Counted from the stretch's first letter, positions 18,875 through 27,411 are shown. The stretch is 64,000 nt of DNA from SG8-30 sp963695085 (GCA_963695085.1 CAVOFV010000008.1:124001-188000); one strand, 5' to 3'. Translations and numbers: made by a program. Notes: generated by a model not told the origin, from the letters alone.

Positions 18875-20800
18875 TCAGAAGTCGTCTCCTGCGATGGGTA
18901 CAGCCGAACCCTCGCCGTATGTCCTGTCACACCACAGGTCCAGCATGAGAAGCGTAAACAGTCGCTTGCGGTGATCGTGCCGGCGTGACATGTGCTCGTC
19001 CAGCAGGTTCTGCACGCCGGCTGCATTGAGTAGCCCGCGCCCGGCCACCCGATCCGGCGCGAAGCGCTCGCGCAGTTCCGTGCCCAGCCCGCTCAACAAC
19101 CAACGTGAGAATGGAATGTTGAATCCGCGTTTGCGCCGCGTCAACACGGCCCTGGGAATCTTGTTCCGGACGGTCTTGCGCAATATCGCCTTGGTCGTCA
19201 GCCCGCGCAGCTTCATTCGCGACGGCAACCCTGCAACGAACTCGACCAGCTCGTGGTCCAGGAACGGCGCCCTCGTCTCGAGCGACGCCAACATGCTTGC
19301 GCGGTCGATCTTCGTGAGCAGGTCGTCCTGGAGATACATCGTAAAGTCGGTGTAGAGAAGTTCCGCGAGGGCATCCGGAAATGACGCCGCATCCGGGCGG
19401 CCCGCGAACGGATCGTCATCGCGGAGGCGCTCGACCAGCGGGGCGGACAGGATCCGGTCGAGATTGTCGCCGCCAAAACTCCCGAACCAGCTGTGATGGC
19501 GCTCGATGCGGGTCTTCTGCGCGTTCGCGACGAACTGCTCCAGCAGGTAGTCGACCCCGACATTGCCCATGGAAACGGGGGCGATCCGTCGCGCCAACTT
19601 GATCAAGCCGCTGCGCAGCGACGGCGGTATGCGCATGAATCCGTCGGCCACGCGATTGCCGATGTACGTCGGGTAGCCGGCGAACATTTCGTCCGCCCCC
19701 TCGCCCGACAGGATGACTTTCACGTGTTGTCTTGCAAACAGCGACAGCAAGTGCGTCGGAATGATGGAGGCGTCACCGAGCGGCTCGTCGAATCCCCGGG
19801 CCACGCGGCGCAATCCGTCCGCCAGGTCGCGCTCGCCGAGTATCAGCGGATGGAATTCCGCGCCGAAATGCCGGGCTGTTTCGCCCGCAAATTCCGACTC
19901 ATCGAAGTTCCTGTCCTCGTGGCCGATCGAAAATACCGGCACGCCCCGGCCGAACTGCTCGGTGAAATACGCCAGCAGGGTCGTCGAATCGATACCGCCG
20001 GACAGGAACAACCCGACCGGCGTGTCGCTGCGGCGTCTGCGGCGCACCGCGCGGCCGATCCGCTCGTCGAGCTCATGACACAGGTCCCGTTCGGACCTGT
20101 TCCTGATGTCCGGCTGATCGAAGTAAGGAATCAGGTTCCAGTAGCGGCGCACGACCGGCTGGCCTCGTTCGACCACCAGCGTGTGTCCGGCGGGCAGCTT
20201 GGAAATGCCCGCGAACGGCGTCAGCGGGGCGGGGAAATAATCGTGCGTGAGGTACCGGTGCAGGGCTACGGGATTGAGGTCCTTCCTGACCCGCGGGTGC
20301 ACGAGCAGCGCGCGCAACTCGGATGCAAAGACCAGTTCCTGGTCATCACGCCAGTAGAAGAGCGGCTTCTCACCGGCGCGGTCGCGACCGAGGACCAGTA
20401 CTTCCCTGTTCTCGTCCCAGATGGCCGCGGTGAACATCCCGTTCAGCAGCGACCACAGTTCGACGCCGTGCTCTTCATACATGTGCGGCAGAATTTCCGT
20501 GTCGACCCGGGTCCGGAAGCGGTGCCCTTTCGAGCGCAGGTCCGCGTCGACTTCAGCCGAGTTGTATATCTGCCCGTTGCAGACGCTCCAGACGCTGCCG
20601 TCCTCGTTGGAGAACGGTTCTGCCGGCGCGCCAAGGTCGATGATCGCGAGCCGGCGGAAGCCCAATGCGCAGCGGCCACGTATGGCGAAGCCTTCGCCGT
20701 CCGGTCCTCGATGATCGAGCGTCGCCGCCATCGCGCGAACATCCCGTTCCATTCCTGGTACGGGCTGGCGAAGCGCGAGAATGCCTACTAGACCGCACAC
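18875..20800 (-). CDS. asnB: Glutamine-hydrolysing asparagine synthase-type amidotransferase
   Basis: Two-domain enzyme of 641 residues. The N-terminal class II glutaminase begins MCGLVGI with Cys2 as nucleophile and carries DHRGPDGEG and CNGQIYN. The synthase domain has the PP-loop LFLSGGIDSTTLL and the ILSGEGADEMFAGYP block. Stand-alone members of this type often sit in exopolysaccharide or cell-wall glycan clusters and amidate sugars or peptides rather than making asparagine. The overlap with the GT39 gene and the flanking LAB_N genes favour such a role, but this is inference. The start at 20800 is fixed by the need for Cys at position 2. Confidence 0.88.
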   Translation of the reverse strand: MCGLVGILALRQPVPGMERDVRAMAATLDHRGPDGEGFAIRGRCALGFRRLAIIDLGAPAEPFSNEDGSVWSVCNGQIYNSAEVDADLRSKGHRFRTRVDTEILPHMYEEHGVELWSLLNGMFTAAIWDENREVLVLGRDRAGEKPLFYWRDDQELVFASELRALLVHPRVRKDLNPVALHRYLTHDYFPAPLTPFAGISKLPAGHTLVVERGQPVVRRYWNLIPYFDQPDIRNRSERDLCHELDERIGRAVRRRRRSDTPVGLFLSGGIDSTTLLAYFTEQFGRGVPVFSIGHEDRNFDESEFAGETARHFGAEFHPLILGERDLADGLRRVARGFDEPLGDASIIPTHLLSLFARQHVKVILSGEGADEMFAGYPTYIGNRVADGFMRIPPSLRSGLIKLARRIAPVSMGNVGVDYLLEQFVANAQKTRIERHHSWFGSFGGDNLDRILSAPLVERLRDDDPFAGRPDAASFPDALAELLYTDFTMYLQDDLLTKIDRASMLASLETRAPFLDHELVEFVAGLPSRMKLRGLTTKAILRKTVRNKIPRAVLTRRKRGFNIPFSRWLLSGLGTELRERFAPDRVAGRGLLNAAGVQNLLDEHMSRRHDHRKRLFTLLMLDLWCDRTYGEGSAVPIAGDDF

Positions 20801-20994
20801 AACAAGCTCCCGTGCAGTGAATGGCCCGTGCCGGGCGTCCCGGAGATTACCGGCGGGGGCCCTCGGTGATCCTCAATTCACGGGCTCCGTCTGTCTGGTC
20901 ATGGAAAAAGCACCTGGGTTAGACTGCACTACCTGCCAAGTCCGCAACAAGACGTCAGCGCGTCAGACTACCTGGCGCCAGGGCAATCCCCGCC

Positions 20995-21267
20995 ATGTCA
21001 CCCAATGTCTGGCTCGCTATTGGATTGACGGGGCAAGCCGCATACGGGACGCGCTTCCTCATTCAGTGGATTGCCTCCGAAAAACGGGGGCGCAGCGTCA
21101 TCCCGGTCCACTTCTGGTACTGGAGCGTTGTCGCTGCCGTCCTGCTGCTCCTGTACGCGATCTATCGAAGGGATCCCGTCTTCATTGTAGGCGAAATCGG
21201 TGCCGGCCTGATCTATGTCCGGAACCTCATGCTGATCAGGCAGAGCGGGCCCGCTAACGAACGGTAA
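20995..21267 (+). CDS. LAB_N-domain small membrane protein (copy 2)
   Basis: A 90-residue paralogue of the protein at 16884. The shared blocks are TRFLIQWIASEKRGRSVIP, HFWYWS, YAIYRRDPVFIVGE and LIYVRNLMLI. It is divergent from asnB with 194 bases between them, and its last codons overlap the 3' end of the convergent DUF4399 gene by 14 bases. The two copies bracketing a GT39 transferase suggest the pair works with it, perhaps in flipping or handling a lipid-linked sugar. Confidence 0.85.
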   Translation: MSPNVWLAIGLTGQAAYGTRFLIQWIASEKRGRSVIPVHFWYWSVVAAVLLLLYAIYRRDPVFIVGEIGAGLIYVRNLMLIRQSGPANER

Positions 21268-21676
21268 TCGTGATCCGGCCGGACACGACCGGCGGGTCGT
21301 GCGGCACGTGCAGGTAGTCGCCTAGCAACAACTGCAGGTGATGCTGCCCGGCCGCGAGTTCGATCGTCACCTCGGTCTGTCCCTTGCCGAAATGCACGTG
21401 ATGCTCGTCTGCGGGTACGGGTGCGTCCAGCGGTGGCAGTTCCGCGTCGATGAGCAGGTGATGGTGGCCGGTGCCCGGCACCTGGATGCCCGCCGGCGCG
21501 ATGCCCATGCCGGTGAGGCCGAACCGCACCGTGACCGGGCTGTCGACCGTTGCGCCGTCGAGTGGCGCGATGAAATAGACGCGCGCGCCCTCCGGCGGCG
21601 CGCTGCGCGGCAGGTCGCCGGCGGTCGCAACGCTTGTCACCGCCAGCAGCAAAAGGATGAACGGCTTTCGGCTCAT
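21254..21676 (-). CDS. Exported DUF4399 protein
   Basis: A 140-residue periplasmic protein with signal MSRKPFILLLLAVTSVATAG. The body shows the DUF4399 pattern: FIAPLDGATVDSPVTVRFG, GTGHHHLLID, HHVHFGKGQTEVTIEL and the terminal LGDYLHVPHDPPV. The many His residues suggest metal binding, but the function is unknown. I chose the ATG at 21676, with GGAGGT nine bases upstream; the longer frame adds 73 unlikely residues. It is divergent from the FAD oxidase gene and overlaps LAB_N copy 2 at the 3' ends. Confidence 0.85.
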   Translation of the reverse strand: MSRKPFILLLLAVTSVATAGDLPRSAPPEGARVYFIAPLDGATVDSPVTVRFGLTGMGIAPAGIQVPGTGHHHLLIDAELPPLDAPVPADEHHVHFGKGQTEVTIELAAGQHHLQLLLGDYLHVPHDPPVVSGRITITVR

Positions 21677-21795
21677 TGGGATCGCACCTCCGGTGCGTTT
21701 ATACGCTCTCAGGCGCGAGGCTGTCAGGCGTATTTGCGCAGCATCGGTGTATGCTCTGCCGCTGGCGACGAAACATGACCCTGGGGGGGACCACC

Positions 21796-23298
21796 GTGAA
21801 CCGACGCCATTTCTGCCAGTCATCACTGGCGGCCGCCGTTGCGGCCGCACTGCCTTCCGGCCGCGCCTTCGCGGCCCTGCCGGAGGTCTCGACACCCGTA
21901 TCCGACGCGATCCAGGCCATCACCGGCCGCGGCGCAGCGACCACCATCGAGCGCGCCGCGCTCAAGGACCTGCAGGCCAGCCTGCGCGGCGCGTTGCTGC
22001 TGCCGGGCGAGCCCGGCTATGAGGTGTCGCGCCGCGTGCTCAATGCGGGCATCGACAGGCACCCCGCGCTGGTCGTACGGCCGACCGGGGTCGCCGACAT
22101 CCAGGCGGCGGTGCGCTTCGCCGGCGAGCGCGAGCTGCTGCTGGCCGTGAAGTGCGGCGGCCACAGTTTCTCGGGCAAGTCCACCTGCGACGGTGGCATG
22201 CAGATCGACCTGTCCACCTTCCGCCATGTGCGTGCCGACCCGCTGGCACGCCGGGCCTTTGCCGCGGGCGGCAGCCTGCTCGGCGAGCTCGATCACGAAA
22301 CGATGGCGTTCGGCCTGGTCACCACGGCCGGCACCGTGTCGCACACGGGGGTCGGCGGACTGACGCTGGGCGCGGGGTTCGGGCGTCTGGCGCGACGCTT
22401 CGGGCTGGCGCTCGACAACGTACTGGCTGCGGACGTGGTCACCGCCGACGGGCGGCGCCTGCATGCCAGCGCCAGCGAGAACGCCGACCTGTACTGGGGC
22501 CTGCGTGGTGGCGGCGGCAACTTCGGCGTCGTCACGTCGTTCGAGTTCGGGCTGCACCCGATGCAGCGGCAGGTCGTGGGCGGCGACATCGTGTTTCCGA
22601 TCGCGCGGGCGCGCGAGCTGCTGACTTTCTATGCCGACTACAGCCTCGCCGCCCCTGACGACCTGTACCTGGACGCCGTCATGTCGGCTCCGCAGGGCGG
22701 CAAGGGCGGAGTCTTCATCATTCACGCCTGCTACTCGGGGCCGGTCGCGCAGGCCGAACGTGTGCTCGCGCCGCTGCGCAGGCTGGGAGCGCCGATCGTG
22801 GACGGGGTCAAGGCCGTCGACTATGTGGCCATCCAGCGCAGCTGGGACCAGACGGACCCGCGCAACGAGGGCAGCTACCTGAAGTCCGGATTCATCCGCG
22901 GCTTCGACGCCGGGTTGTTCGACGCGCTGCTGGATGGTTTCGAGGCACACCCCGAACGTGGCACGACCGTCTTCTTCCAGCAGTCGGGCGGGGCCGTCGG
23001 GCGGGTGGCGGCGGACGCCACCGCGTTCCCGCACCGGCACGCGGTCAACAACATGTTTGCGGTCGTGTCCTGGCCGCTGGAGTACGAGGCGGCGCCGCAC
23101 GTGCGCTATGTCAAGGACTACTGGCGCACGCTCGAGCCGTTCACCGACGGCTACTACACGAACGAGGTCGCCGACGAGGCGCAGGGCGTGGTGGACGAGA
23201 ACTACCAGGGCAACTTCCCGCGCCTGCAGGCGCTCAAGGACAAGTACGACCCGGGCAACCTGTTCCGCCTGAATGCCAACGTCCCGCCCAGCGCCTGA
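21796..23298 (+). CDS. Tat-exported FAD-linked oxidase, berberine-bridge type
   Basis: Flavoprotein of 500 residues, with a twin-arginine signal (VNRRHFCQSSLAAAVAAALP) from the GTG at 21796, which has GGGGGGA six bases upstream. The FAD-binding PCMH domain includes AVKCGGHSFSG, whose His123 is the expected covalent FAD attachment. The second region, TAGTVSHTGVGGLTLGAGFG, lacks the Cys used for a second flavin bond, so it is probably mono-covalent. The BBE domain at the C-terminus ends ENYQGNFPRLQALKDKYDP, with the conserved N-Y. The substrate is unknown; oxidation of a sugar or alcohol is typical for the family. Confidence 0.88.
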   Translation: MNRRHFCQSSLAAAVAAALPSGRAFAALPEVSTPVSDAIQAITGRGAATTIERAALKDLQASLRGALLLPGEPGYEVSRRVLNAGIDRHPALVVRPTGVADIQAAVRFAGERELLLAVKCGGHSFSGKSTCDGGMQIDLSTFRHVRADPLARRAFAAGGSLLGELDHETMAFGLVTTAGTVSHTGVGGLTLGAGFGRLARRFGLALDNVLAADVVTADGRRLHASASENADLYWGLRGGGGNFGVVTSFEFGLHPMQRQVVGGDIVFPIARARELLTFYADYSLAAPDDLYLDAVMSAPQGGKGGVFIIHACYSGPVAQAERVLAPLRRLGAPIVDGVKAVDYVAIQRSWDQTDPRNEGSYLKSGFIRGFDAGLFDALLDGFEAHPERGTTVFFQQSGGAVGRVAADATAFPHRHAVNNMFAVVSWPLEYEAAPHVRYVKDYWRTLEPFTDGYYTNEVADEAQGVVDENYQGNFPRLQALKDKYDPGNLFRLNANVPPSA

Positions 23299-23395
23299 GG
23301 CGCGCACCGGGAAGGATTGGAATCTCGGGTGCCCGGAACTTGCCTGTGGCTGGACCCGTCGAAGGGAGAGGTCCGCCACCTGTGAGGAGATGCCC

Positions 23396-23977
23396 ATGAT
23401 CCGCAGAACCGCGCTGGCCCTGGTGGTCATGATTCCCGGCCTCGCAACGGCCGCCGACAATGGCGTGTACCTGGGCGCCGGACTCACCCACAGCGATTTC
23501 GGCCTCGACAACCCGGCGGGGTTCAGCCCGTTCGATGACAAGGACACCGGATACAAGCTGTTCGCCGGCTGGCGTCCGCTCGACAGCTTCGGCATCGAGG
23601 CCAGCTACGCGGACCACGGCGACATTACCGTGCCCAACGGCATCGTCTGCATTGCGCTGATCGGCGCGCCCTGCCCCGACCAGGCGCGCATTCAGGCCAA
23701 GAGCGCTTCGCTGTTCGCGGTCGGCTACGTGAACCTGCCGCTGGTGGACTTGTTCGCCAAGGCGGGCCTCAGCCACTGGCAGGCGGACGGTTTCAGCCTG
23801 GGCACGCTCGCCCCGACCTTCCGCTTCGATGACAGCGGCAGCGATTTTGCGTGGGGCGTCGGCGCACAGGTCCGCTTTGGCAGCCTCGCGGCCCGGGCCG
23901 AGTACGAGCGCTTCAAGGTGCTGGCCGACCAGGACATCGGCATGGTGTCCCTCAGCGTGAGCTGGACGTTCTTCTAG
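23396..23977 (+). CDS. Outer-membrane beta-barrel protein
   Basis: A 193-residue small barrel. A signal peptide (MIRRTALALVVMIPGLATAA) precedes NGVYLGAGLTHSDFGL, and alternating polar/hydrophobic strands continue to the last residues SVSWTFF, an aromatic terminal residue as needed for BAM insertion. The ATG at 23396 is preferred over 23390 because GAGGAG lies six bases upstream of it. It resembles OmpA-N/OmpW-like eight-strand barrels; no peptidoglycan-binding domain is attached. Confidence 0.8.
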   Translation: MIRRTALALVVMIPGLATAADNGVYLGAGLTHSDFGLDNPAGFSPFDDKDTGYKLFAGWRPLDSFGIEASYADHGDITVPNGIVCIALIGAPCPDQARIQAKSASLFAVGYVNLPLVDLFAKAGLSHWQADGFSLGTLAPTFRFDDSGSDFAWGVGAQVRFGSLAARAEYERFKVLADQDIGMVSLSVSWTFF

Positions 23978-24014
23978 GCGGCCCGAACAGCGCCGGACGA
24001 TGACAGCAGGTGGC

Positions 24015-24047
24015 GCGGTGTGCGCGGCCCATGGCCGTGCACACCGC
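24015..24047. terminator. Strong hairpin between the barrel gene and the tRNA gene
   Basis: Arms 24015-24029 and 24033-24047 pair over 15 bases with one mismatch (GCGGTGTGCGCGGCC against GGCCGTGCACACCGC) around a three-base loop. It lies 38 bases after the barrel gene and 23 bases after the tRNA on the other strand, so it could end both. The T-tract is poor. Confidence 0.55.
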
Positions 24048-24069
24048 CGGCCTTGGCTGGTCTGTCAGG

Positions 24070-24147
<78 letters not shown>

Positions 24148-24239
24148 GTGAATCTTACCCGAGCCCGTTACAGGACTCCTTGCGAACCGCCCAACGCGGT
24201 GTGCTCCGGCCCTCACATGGCAAGTCCGGCCGGAACCGA

Positions 24240-24716
24240 CTACGCCGGCGGATCCATCATGCTCTGCGTGTAGTTCTCCAGCCCGACGCGCTGCACGAGT
24301 TCGAGTTGCGTCTCGAGCCAGTCGATGTGCTCTTCCTCGGATTCCAGGATGTCCTCGAACAGCTCGCGGCTGACGTAGTCGCCGGCGGACTCGCAATGCA
24401 CGATGCCGGCCTTCAGGTCCGGATGCGCGCGGCGTTCCAGCGCGAGGTCGCACTCGAGCACTTCGACGACCGTCTCGCCGATCAGCAGCTTGTCGAGGTC
24501 CTGCAGGTTCGGCAGTCCCTCGAGAAAGAGGATGCGCTCGATCAGCGCTTCGGCGTGCTTCATTTCGTCCACGGACTCGTGCTGCTCGTGCTTGGCAAGC
24601 TTGCCGAGACCCCAGTTGTCATACATCCGCGAGTGCAGGAAGTACTGGTTGATGGCGGTGAGCTCGTTGCGCAGCACCTTGTTGAGATGCGCGATGACCT
24701 TGGGGTCGCCTTTCAT
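24240..24716 (-). CDS. bfr: Bacterioferritin
   Basis: Haem-containing iron store of 158 residues, the normal length. The di-iron ligands Glu18, Glu51, His54 and Glu94 are at the E. coli positions, and the haem ligand Met52 is in DEMKHAE. The C-terminus has EEEHIDWLETQLEL, giving the last Glu/His pair. It lies 48 bases downstream of bfd on the same strand and is likely co-transcribed. Confidence 0.96.
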   Translation of the reverse strand: MKGDPKVIAHLNKVLRNELTAINQYFLHSRMYDNWGLGKLAKHEQHESVDEMKHAEALIERILFLEGLPNLQDLDKLLIGETVVEVLECDLALERRAHPDLKAGIVHCESAGDYVSRELFEDILESEEEHIDWLETQLELVQRVGLENYTQSMMDPPA

Positions 24717-24764
24717 GGCCCCTCCGTTGGACTGGTGAACAATGACTGCGACCCGGCGGGACGC

Positions 24765-24956
24765 TCAGGCAGGGTGCCCTGCCGGCGTCGAGGGATCAAG
24801 TGCGCAATTGAACGTGTGCCGCGCCGTGCTTTCGCAGCGGCCGCAACCGGTCGAGATGCGTGTGGCCGCCTTGAGCTCGTCGAACGAGCGCACGCCCGAG
24901 CGCGCGGCCTCCCGGAGGTCGCTGTCTCGAATGCAGTGGCACAGGCAGACGTACAT
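24765..24956 (-). CDS. bfd: Bacterioferritin-associated ferredoxin
   Basis: A 63-residue [2Fe-2S] protein that reduces the Bfr iron core so that stored iron can be released. Cluster ligands are Cys4, Cys6, Cys38 and Cys41 (YVCLC and TGCGRC). It is the first gene of the bfd-bfr pair, and a Fur-like palindrome lies 47 bases upstream, matching the known iron-starvation induction of bfd in other bacteria. Confidence 0.93.
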   Translation of the reverse strand: MYVCLCHCIRDSDLREAARSGVRSFDELKAATRISTGCGRCESTARHTFNCALDPSTPAGHPA

Positions 24957-24993
24957 GGCGTGCTGGCAGTCCGGAAACCGATCGTCGAACCAC

Positions 24994-25021
24994 AGTATAA
25001 ATGCAAATCATTCTCATTTGC
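24994..25021 (-). promoter_or_regulatory. bfd promoter with Fur-like operator
   Basis: GCAAATCATTCTCATTTGC (25003-25021) is a 19-base imperfect palindrome, seven of nine positions paired, close to the Fur box. On the minus strand TATACT (24994-24999) can serve as -10 and overlaps the end of the box. The position fits iron-dependent repression of bfd-bfr. Sequence match is seen; binding is inferred. Confidence 0.65.
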
Positions 25022-25091
25022 TACCCGCGCCTTCCGAACCCGGACGGGTATCACGCAGATCGTTTTAACTCGTTGTTAAGTATAATGTTTC

Positions 25092-26264
25092 CTAAACAGC
25101 GGGCCGAGGCAGATTGAGCGCAGTGATCTCCTCTTCGCTGAACCCGAAGTCCCGCAGGACTTCATGCGAATCCGCGCCCACGCGGGGCGGCCGGCGTGGC
25201 GTTGCGGGCGGCGTCGACGAGAACCGCGGGGCCGCGGCCGGTTGCACGACCCCGGCCACTTCGACAAACGCGTCGCGCGCCACCGCGTGTGGGTGGCGGG
25301 TCGCCTCGTCCATGTTCAGCACCGGCGTGACGCAGGCGTCGCTGCCCGCGAACACCTGCGACCACTGCTCGCGCGTGCGGCGGCGGAACAACGACGCCAG
25401 CACCTGCTTGCGCTCCCGCCAGGTGGCAGGGTCGAAGCGGCCTTGCGTCCACTCGCCCTGCAGCCCGGCCCGCTCGACGAGCACCTGGAAGAACTGCGGC
25501 TCGATGGCGCCGACCGCCACATGGCGTCCGTCCGCGCACTCGTACACCTCGTAGAAGTGCGAGCCGCTGTCGATGAAATTCTCACCGGTCGCGTCGCGCC
25601 ATATGCCGGCCTGCCGCAGCCCCTGGAATGCCGCCGCCAGCAGCCCGACGCCGTCCACGATGGCGGCATCGACGACCTGGCCGCGGCCGCTGCGCGCGAC
25701 TTCGAGCAGTGCGCAGGCCATGCCGAAGGCCAGCAACAACCCGCCGCCGCCAAAATCGCCAAGCAAGGCCGGCGGCGCAACCGGCGCTTGTCCCGCGCGG
25801 CCGATCATGCCGAGCACGCCCGCCAATCCCAGGTAGTTGATGTCATGCCCGGCCGTGCCCGCGAGCGGGCCGTCCTGCCCCCAGCCGGTCATGCGGCCAT
25901 AGACGAGCCGCGGGTTGGCTTCCAGCAAGGCGTCGGGGCCGAGCCCCAGCCGCTCCATGACGCCCGGCCGGTAACCCTCGATGAGCGCGTCCACGGCGCC
26001 GGCCATGCGGCGCGCAACGGCGACGCCCGCGGGCGACTTGAGGTCGAGCGCCACCGATTTCTTGCCGCGGCCCAGGATGTCATGCCGCCCGGCTGCAACC
26101 GCCGCGTCGAATGCAGGCTCGCCGGTGCCATGGCCGGGGCGATCGAGGCGGATGACCTCGGCGCCCATGTCGGCCAGTACCATGCCGCAGAACGGCGCAG
26201 GGCCGATGCCGGAAAATTCCAGCACCCGGATCCCGGCCAGCGGACCCGCCGTCGACTGGGTCAT
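25092..26264 (-). CDS. CaiB/BaiF-family protein, alpha-methylacyl-CoA racemase type
   Basis: Class III CoA-transferase fold of 390 residues. It aligns best with alpha-methylacyl-CoA racemase: GIRVLEFSGIGPAPFCGMVL, the VEGYRPGVME-like block EGYRPGVMERLG, and YGRMTGWGQDGPLA followed by GHDINYLG with the catalytic Asp. It would invert the 2-methyl stereocentre of branched or steroid side-chain acyl-CoAs before beta-oxidation. The ATG at 26264 has GGGAGG four bases upstream; the longer frame adds 84 non-homologous residues. No other acyl-CoA gene adjoins it. Confidence 0.88.
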   Translation of the reverse strand: MTQSTAGPLAGIRVLEFSGIGPAPFCGMVLADMGAEVIRLDRPGHGTGEPAFDAAVAAGRHDILGRGKKSVALDLKSPAGVAVARRMAGAVDALIEGYRPGVMERLGLGPDALLEANPRLVYGRMTGWGQDGPLAGTAGHDINYLGLAGVLGMIGRAGQAPVAPPALLGDFGGGGLLLAFGMACALLEVARSGRGQVVDAAIVDGVGLLAAAFQGLRQAGIWRDATGENFIDSGSHFYEVYECADGRHVAVGAIEPQFFQVLVERAGLQGEWTQGRFDPATWRERKQVLASLFRRRTREQWSQVFAGSDACVTPVLNMDEATRHPHAVARDAFVEVAGVVQPAAAPRFSSTPPATPRRPPRVGADSHEVLRDFGFSEEEITALNLPRPAV

Positions 26265-26356
26265 CCTGCCTCCCGGCGCCCGACGCGCCGCGAATCTGCC
26301 ATTTCCCGAGGAACCCGGCCGCAGGCCGGCCGAACTAATGCGGACTGCCCGGTGTC

Positions 26357-26386
26357 TTACACGCTGCAGCCCGACGCTGCCATAAT
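26357..26386 (+). promoter_or_regulatory. Candidate promoter of the HiPIP gene
   Basis: TTACAC (26357-26362) and CATAAT (26381-26386) are 18 bases apart and precede the HiPIP ATG by 38 bases. A good AAGGAG ribosome site follows at 26411-26416. Confidence 0.45.
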
Positions 26387-26424
26387 ATCGTGCACCCCGC
26401 CCCATCGATGAAGGAGCTCCTCCA

Positions 26425-26772
26425 ATGAGCCACGACAGAATCTCGCGTCGCACCCTGCTCAAGGGCGCACTGATCGGCCTGGCCACAGTGCCGGCGGCAT
26501 CGTTGCTCGCACGCAATGCGCATGCCGCTGCCGAACTCGTCGACCCCGCCTCGCCGCAGGCGAAGGCGCTCGGCTACACGCATGACGCGACGAAGGTGGA
26601 TGCGAAAGCCAACCCCGTCTACAAGCCGGGGCAGGACTGCGCGAACTGCATCCAGTTCACCGGCAAGGCCGGTGCGGCCGACGGCCCCTGCAACCTGTTC
26701 CCCGGCAAGACGGTCAAGGCTGCCGGGTGGTGCAAGGTCTGGGTTCTCAAGCCAGGCGCCAAGGTCGGCTGA
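26425..26772 (+). CDS. High-potential iron-sulfur protein (HiPIP)
   Basis: Small periplasmic [4Fe-4S] electron carrier of 115 residues including a twin-arginine signal (SRRTLLKGALIGLATVPAAS). The four ligands are Cys72, Cys75, Cys89 and Cys103 in DCANC, PCNLF and GWCKVW, the HiPIP pattern. It would carry electrons from the bc1 complex to a terminal oxidase or reaction centre. It is a single-gene unit with its own promoter and a strong terminator. Confidence 0.95.
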   Translation: MSHDRISRRTLLKGALIGLATVPAASLLARNAHAAAELVDPASPQAKALGYTHDATKVDAKANPVYKPGQDCANCIQFTGKAGAADGPCNLFPGKTVKAAGWCKVWVLKPGAKVG

Positions 26773-26797
26773 CCCGAACTCGCAGCTTCGCACCCCT

Positions 26798-26830
26798 ACG
26801 GCCCGGCGGCGCACTGCGCCCCCGGGCCGT
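26798..26830 (+). terminator. Terminator of the HiPIP gene
   Basis: A 15-base stem with one mismatch (26798-26812 against 26816-26830) closes on an ACT loop 26 bases after the HiPIP stop, followed by TGCCTT. The stem is strong and the T-tract weak. Confidence 0.7.
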
Positions 26831-27411
26831 TGCCTTGCAGGCCGTATTCAGTCCCGGTTCAGCGTACCCCGGACATGCTGCGAAGCGTCGGCACCGTCCG
26901 CATCGGGCTGGACTGGCCACGATATCCGGCAAGACTGGGGTGCCTCGGGGATCGCGGTCCATGACACCTGGTGCGGACCGGCGCCGACATTTTCGCGGAC
27001 ACCAACAAGAACCCCGCCTTGCAGCGGGGTGAGAATCCCTCTTGGTTCGTCGTCGGGCCGGTGATCCCGCCCTTGTTGCTTGTTTCGTCAAGCCGCCCTC
27101 TTGCGTGGCGGCTCCTTCCCCTGGTGCGGACGCACGGTCCGCCGCTTCCTTCCCTGCACCGGCAATCTGGCCTGCTGGTTCACGGCAGGCGGTTTCGCGC
27201 GGGCCGGGCGGCATCAGCCTCCCCAGTTCCTGGGCTGTCTGCTTCCAAGTTACGTGCCAATGACAGAACACATCATTTGAATCAGTGAGTTGTGCCGGGC
27301 CGCCTCACTAACCCGCCCGCGGTTATGTCGAAAACGTAAAAAATCCCGACAGTGACGCGGGCCGGCCGTCCAATCCCATACCTGGCGCCGGCCTCGCTAG
27401 AATTCCGGCCC
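26831..27411. other. Long gene-free stretch between HiPIP and the pseudouridine synthase
   Basis: No open frame here has a ribosome site or a recognisable family; the frames are Arg/Pro/Ala-rich. The minus strand shows a possible small RNA (see 27000-27233). The plus strand near the right end has TAGAAT at 27398-27403, a candidate -10 for the next gene. Confidence 0.55.
27000..27233 (-). ncRNA. Possible small RNA with sigma-54-like promoter and terminator
   Basis: On the minus strand TTGGCACGTAACTTGGA (27244-27260) resembles a sigma-54 promoter (TGGCACG-N4-TTGCA) except that the -12 GC is GG. About 215 bases further on, a hairpin ACCCCGC/GCGGGGT (27011-27030) is followed on that strand by TTCTTGTT, a plausible terminator. 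Between them lies a stable hairpin GCGGAC-CGTGC-GTCCGC and several unpaired GGA motifs. No Rfam family is recognised. Transcription is entirely inferred. Confidence 0.25.

Noticed and set aside
20781..20994. Open frame starting 20781 in front of LAB_N copy 2
   Set aside because: It overlaps the 5' end of asnB, is out of frame with the LAB_N gene, and has no recognisable product.
26747..27271. A 174-codon minus-strand frame over the HiPIP downstream region
   Set aside because: It spans the strong HiPIP terminator, has an Arg/Pro/Ala composition, and lacks a ribosome site or family pattern; the same strand is better read as possible RNA.
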